Positions 63,787-64,000 of a DNA stretch of 64,000 nt are shown here, one piece after another (the first letter of the stretch is position 1; each line of letters opens with the position of its first letter). This stretch comes from DAOVXM01 sp963746255 (GTDB taxonomy: Bacteria; Chloroflexota; Anaerolineae; Anaerolineales; UBA4823), in NCBI GenBank assembly GCA_963746255.1, contig CAVVAJ010000007.1, positions 186,001-250,000 of the forward strand, written 5' to 3'. Both the position numbers and the translations under genes were made by a program. The notes under the pieces are model-generated. The model had not been told where the DNA came from. It saw nothing but the letters and a program-made list of their open reading frames with translations, and did not search any database.

Positions 63787-64000
63787 TTGGCTCGAATACT
63801 GCTCGTTGATGATGAACCACTGATCACTGAATCCCTGTCGTACAGTTTACGTCGTGAGGGTTACGAGGTGAAAGCAGTCGGTGATGGAACCGCTGCCCTC
63901 GAAGCTATCGAAGAGTTTACACCGGACGTGGTCGTCCTCGATGTCATGTTGCCGGGGATGAGCGGACTGGAGGTCTGCCGTCAATTACGTGCCCGCAGTG
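63787..64000 (+). CDS. OmpR-family response regulator, partial (right edge)
   Basis: The frame starts at TTG 63787 with GGAGG five bases upstream and runs off the edge after 71 codons. It is a receiver domain: ARILLVDDEPLITESLSYSLRREGYEV, phosphoacceptor aspartate in VVVLDVMLPGMSGLEV. The MLPGMSG sequence is common in OmpR/PhoB-type regulators; the output domain is outside the window. Its divergent position next to the cytochrome genes makes it a candidate regulator of that region. Confidence 0.88.
   Translation, partial: MARILLVDDEPLITESLSYSLRREGYEVKAVGDGTAALEAIEEFTPDVVVLDVMLPGMSGLEVCRQLRARS

Overview
The window looks like a chromosome segment of a bacterium of the Chloroflexota, most likely an Anaerolineae relative. 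This is inferred from gene content: a lipoprotein joining a DsbA-type thioredoxin to a cyclophilin, DUF5667/DUF5666-like membrane proteins, secreted WD40/LRR/FG-GAP repeat lipoproteins, an XRE-STAND-TPR regulator, and an NfeD/SPFH pair. No rRNA, prophage, CRISPR array or transposase gene was seen. Four tRNA genes are present (Ser-CGA, Cys-GCA, Gly-GCC, Phe-GAA).

Layout. 1-2.7 kb: a PAS/HAMP membrane sensor running off the left edge, and an orphan sulfate-type binding lipoprotein. 2.7-18 kb: a degraded tract. LRR and WD40 lipoproteins, an XRE-NB-ARC-TPR regulator, a DUF3179 protein, an FG-GAP fragment and a GT39-like membrane protein are split by frameshifts or truncated. A few intact genes lie among them (epimerase, small membrane protein, FG-GAP protein). 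Two copies of a roughly 90-bp structured element lie here. 18-29 kb: intact housekeeping genes: beta-CASP hydrolase, RNase D, acetyltransferase, SPFH/NfeD, an Lgt-like membrane protein, and a nitrilase - SLC13 permease - UspA - NAD synthetase run. 29-36 kb: remnants of a FliA/FlgM/FlgN-like sigma-factor module, then a three-gene phosphorelay. 36-52 kb: DNA and nucleotide maintenance (NUDIX, MutY, 3-methyladenine glycosylase), FAD reductase, AcpS, FabI, DedA, PrsW, bactofilin, and a DsbA-cyclophilin lipoprotein whose only in-frame stop is a UGA exactly at the first redox cysteine, which makes it a selenoprotein candidate.

52-64 kb: a multihaem electron-transfer locus, all on the minus strand. 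It encodes c-type cytochromes with 7, 18, 26 and 18 CXXCH motifs (69 in total), a two-cluster ferredoxin, an FAD/NAD(P) oxidoreductase, a membrane protein with histidines suited to b-haem, and a DUF5667/DUF5666 protein with a very acidic tail. A divergent OmpR-type response regulator starts at the right edge. The simplest reading is a route carrying electrons from NAD(P)H/ferredoxin across the membrane to large cell-surface cytochromes, as in extracellular electron transfer. The 26-haem protein is built from eleven two-haem repeats, the last of which are nearly identical.

A second recurrent element is a roughly 120-bp TA-flanked inverted-repeat sequence (MITE-like) at 19.5 and 29.8 kb. The second copy supplies the stop codon of the FlgM-like gene. 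Many frameshifts are single-base and some fall in short homopolymers, so assembly error cannot be separated from true decay here.
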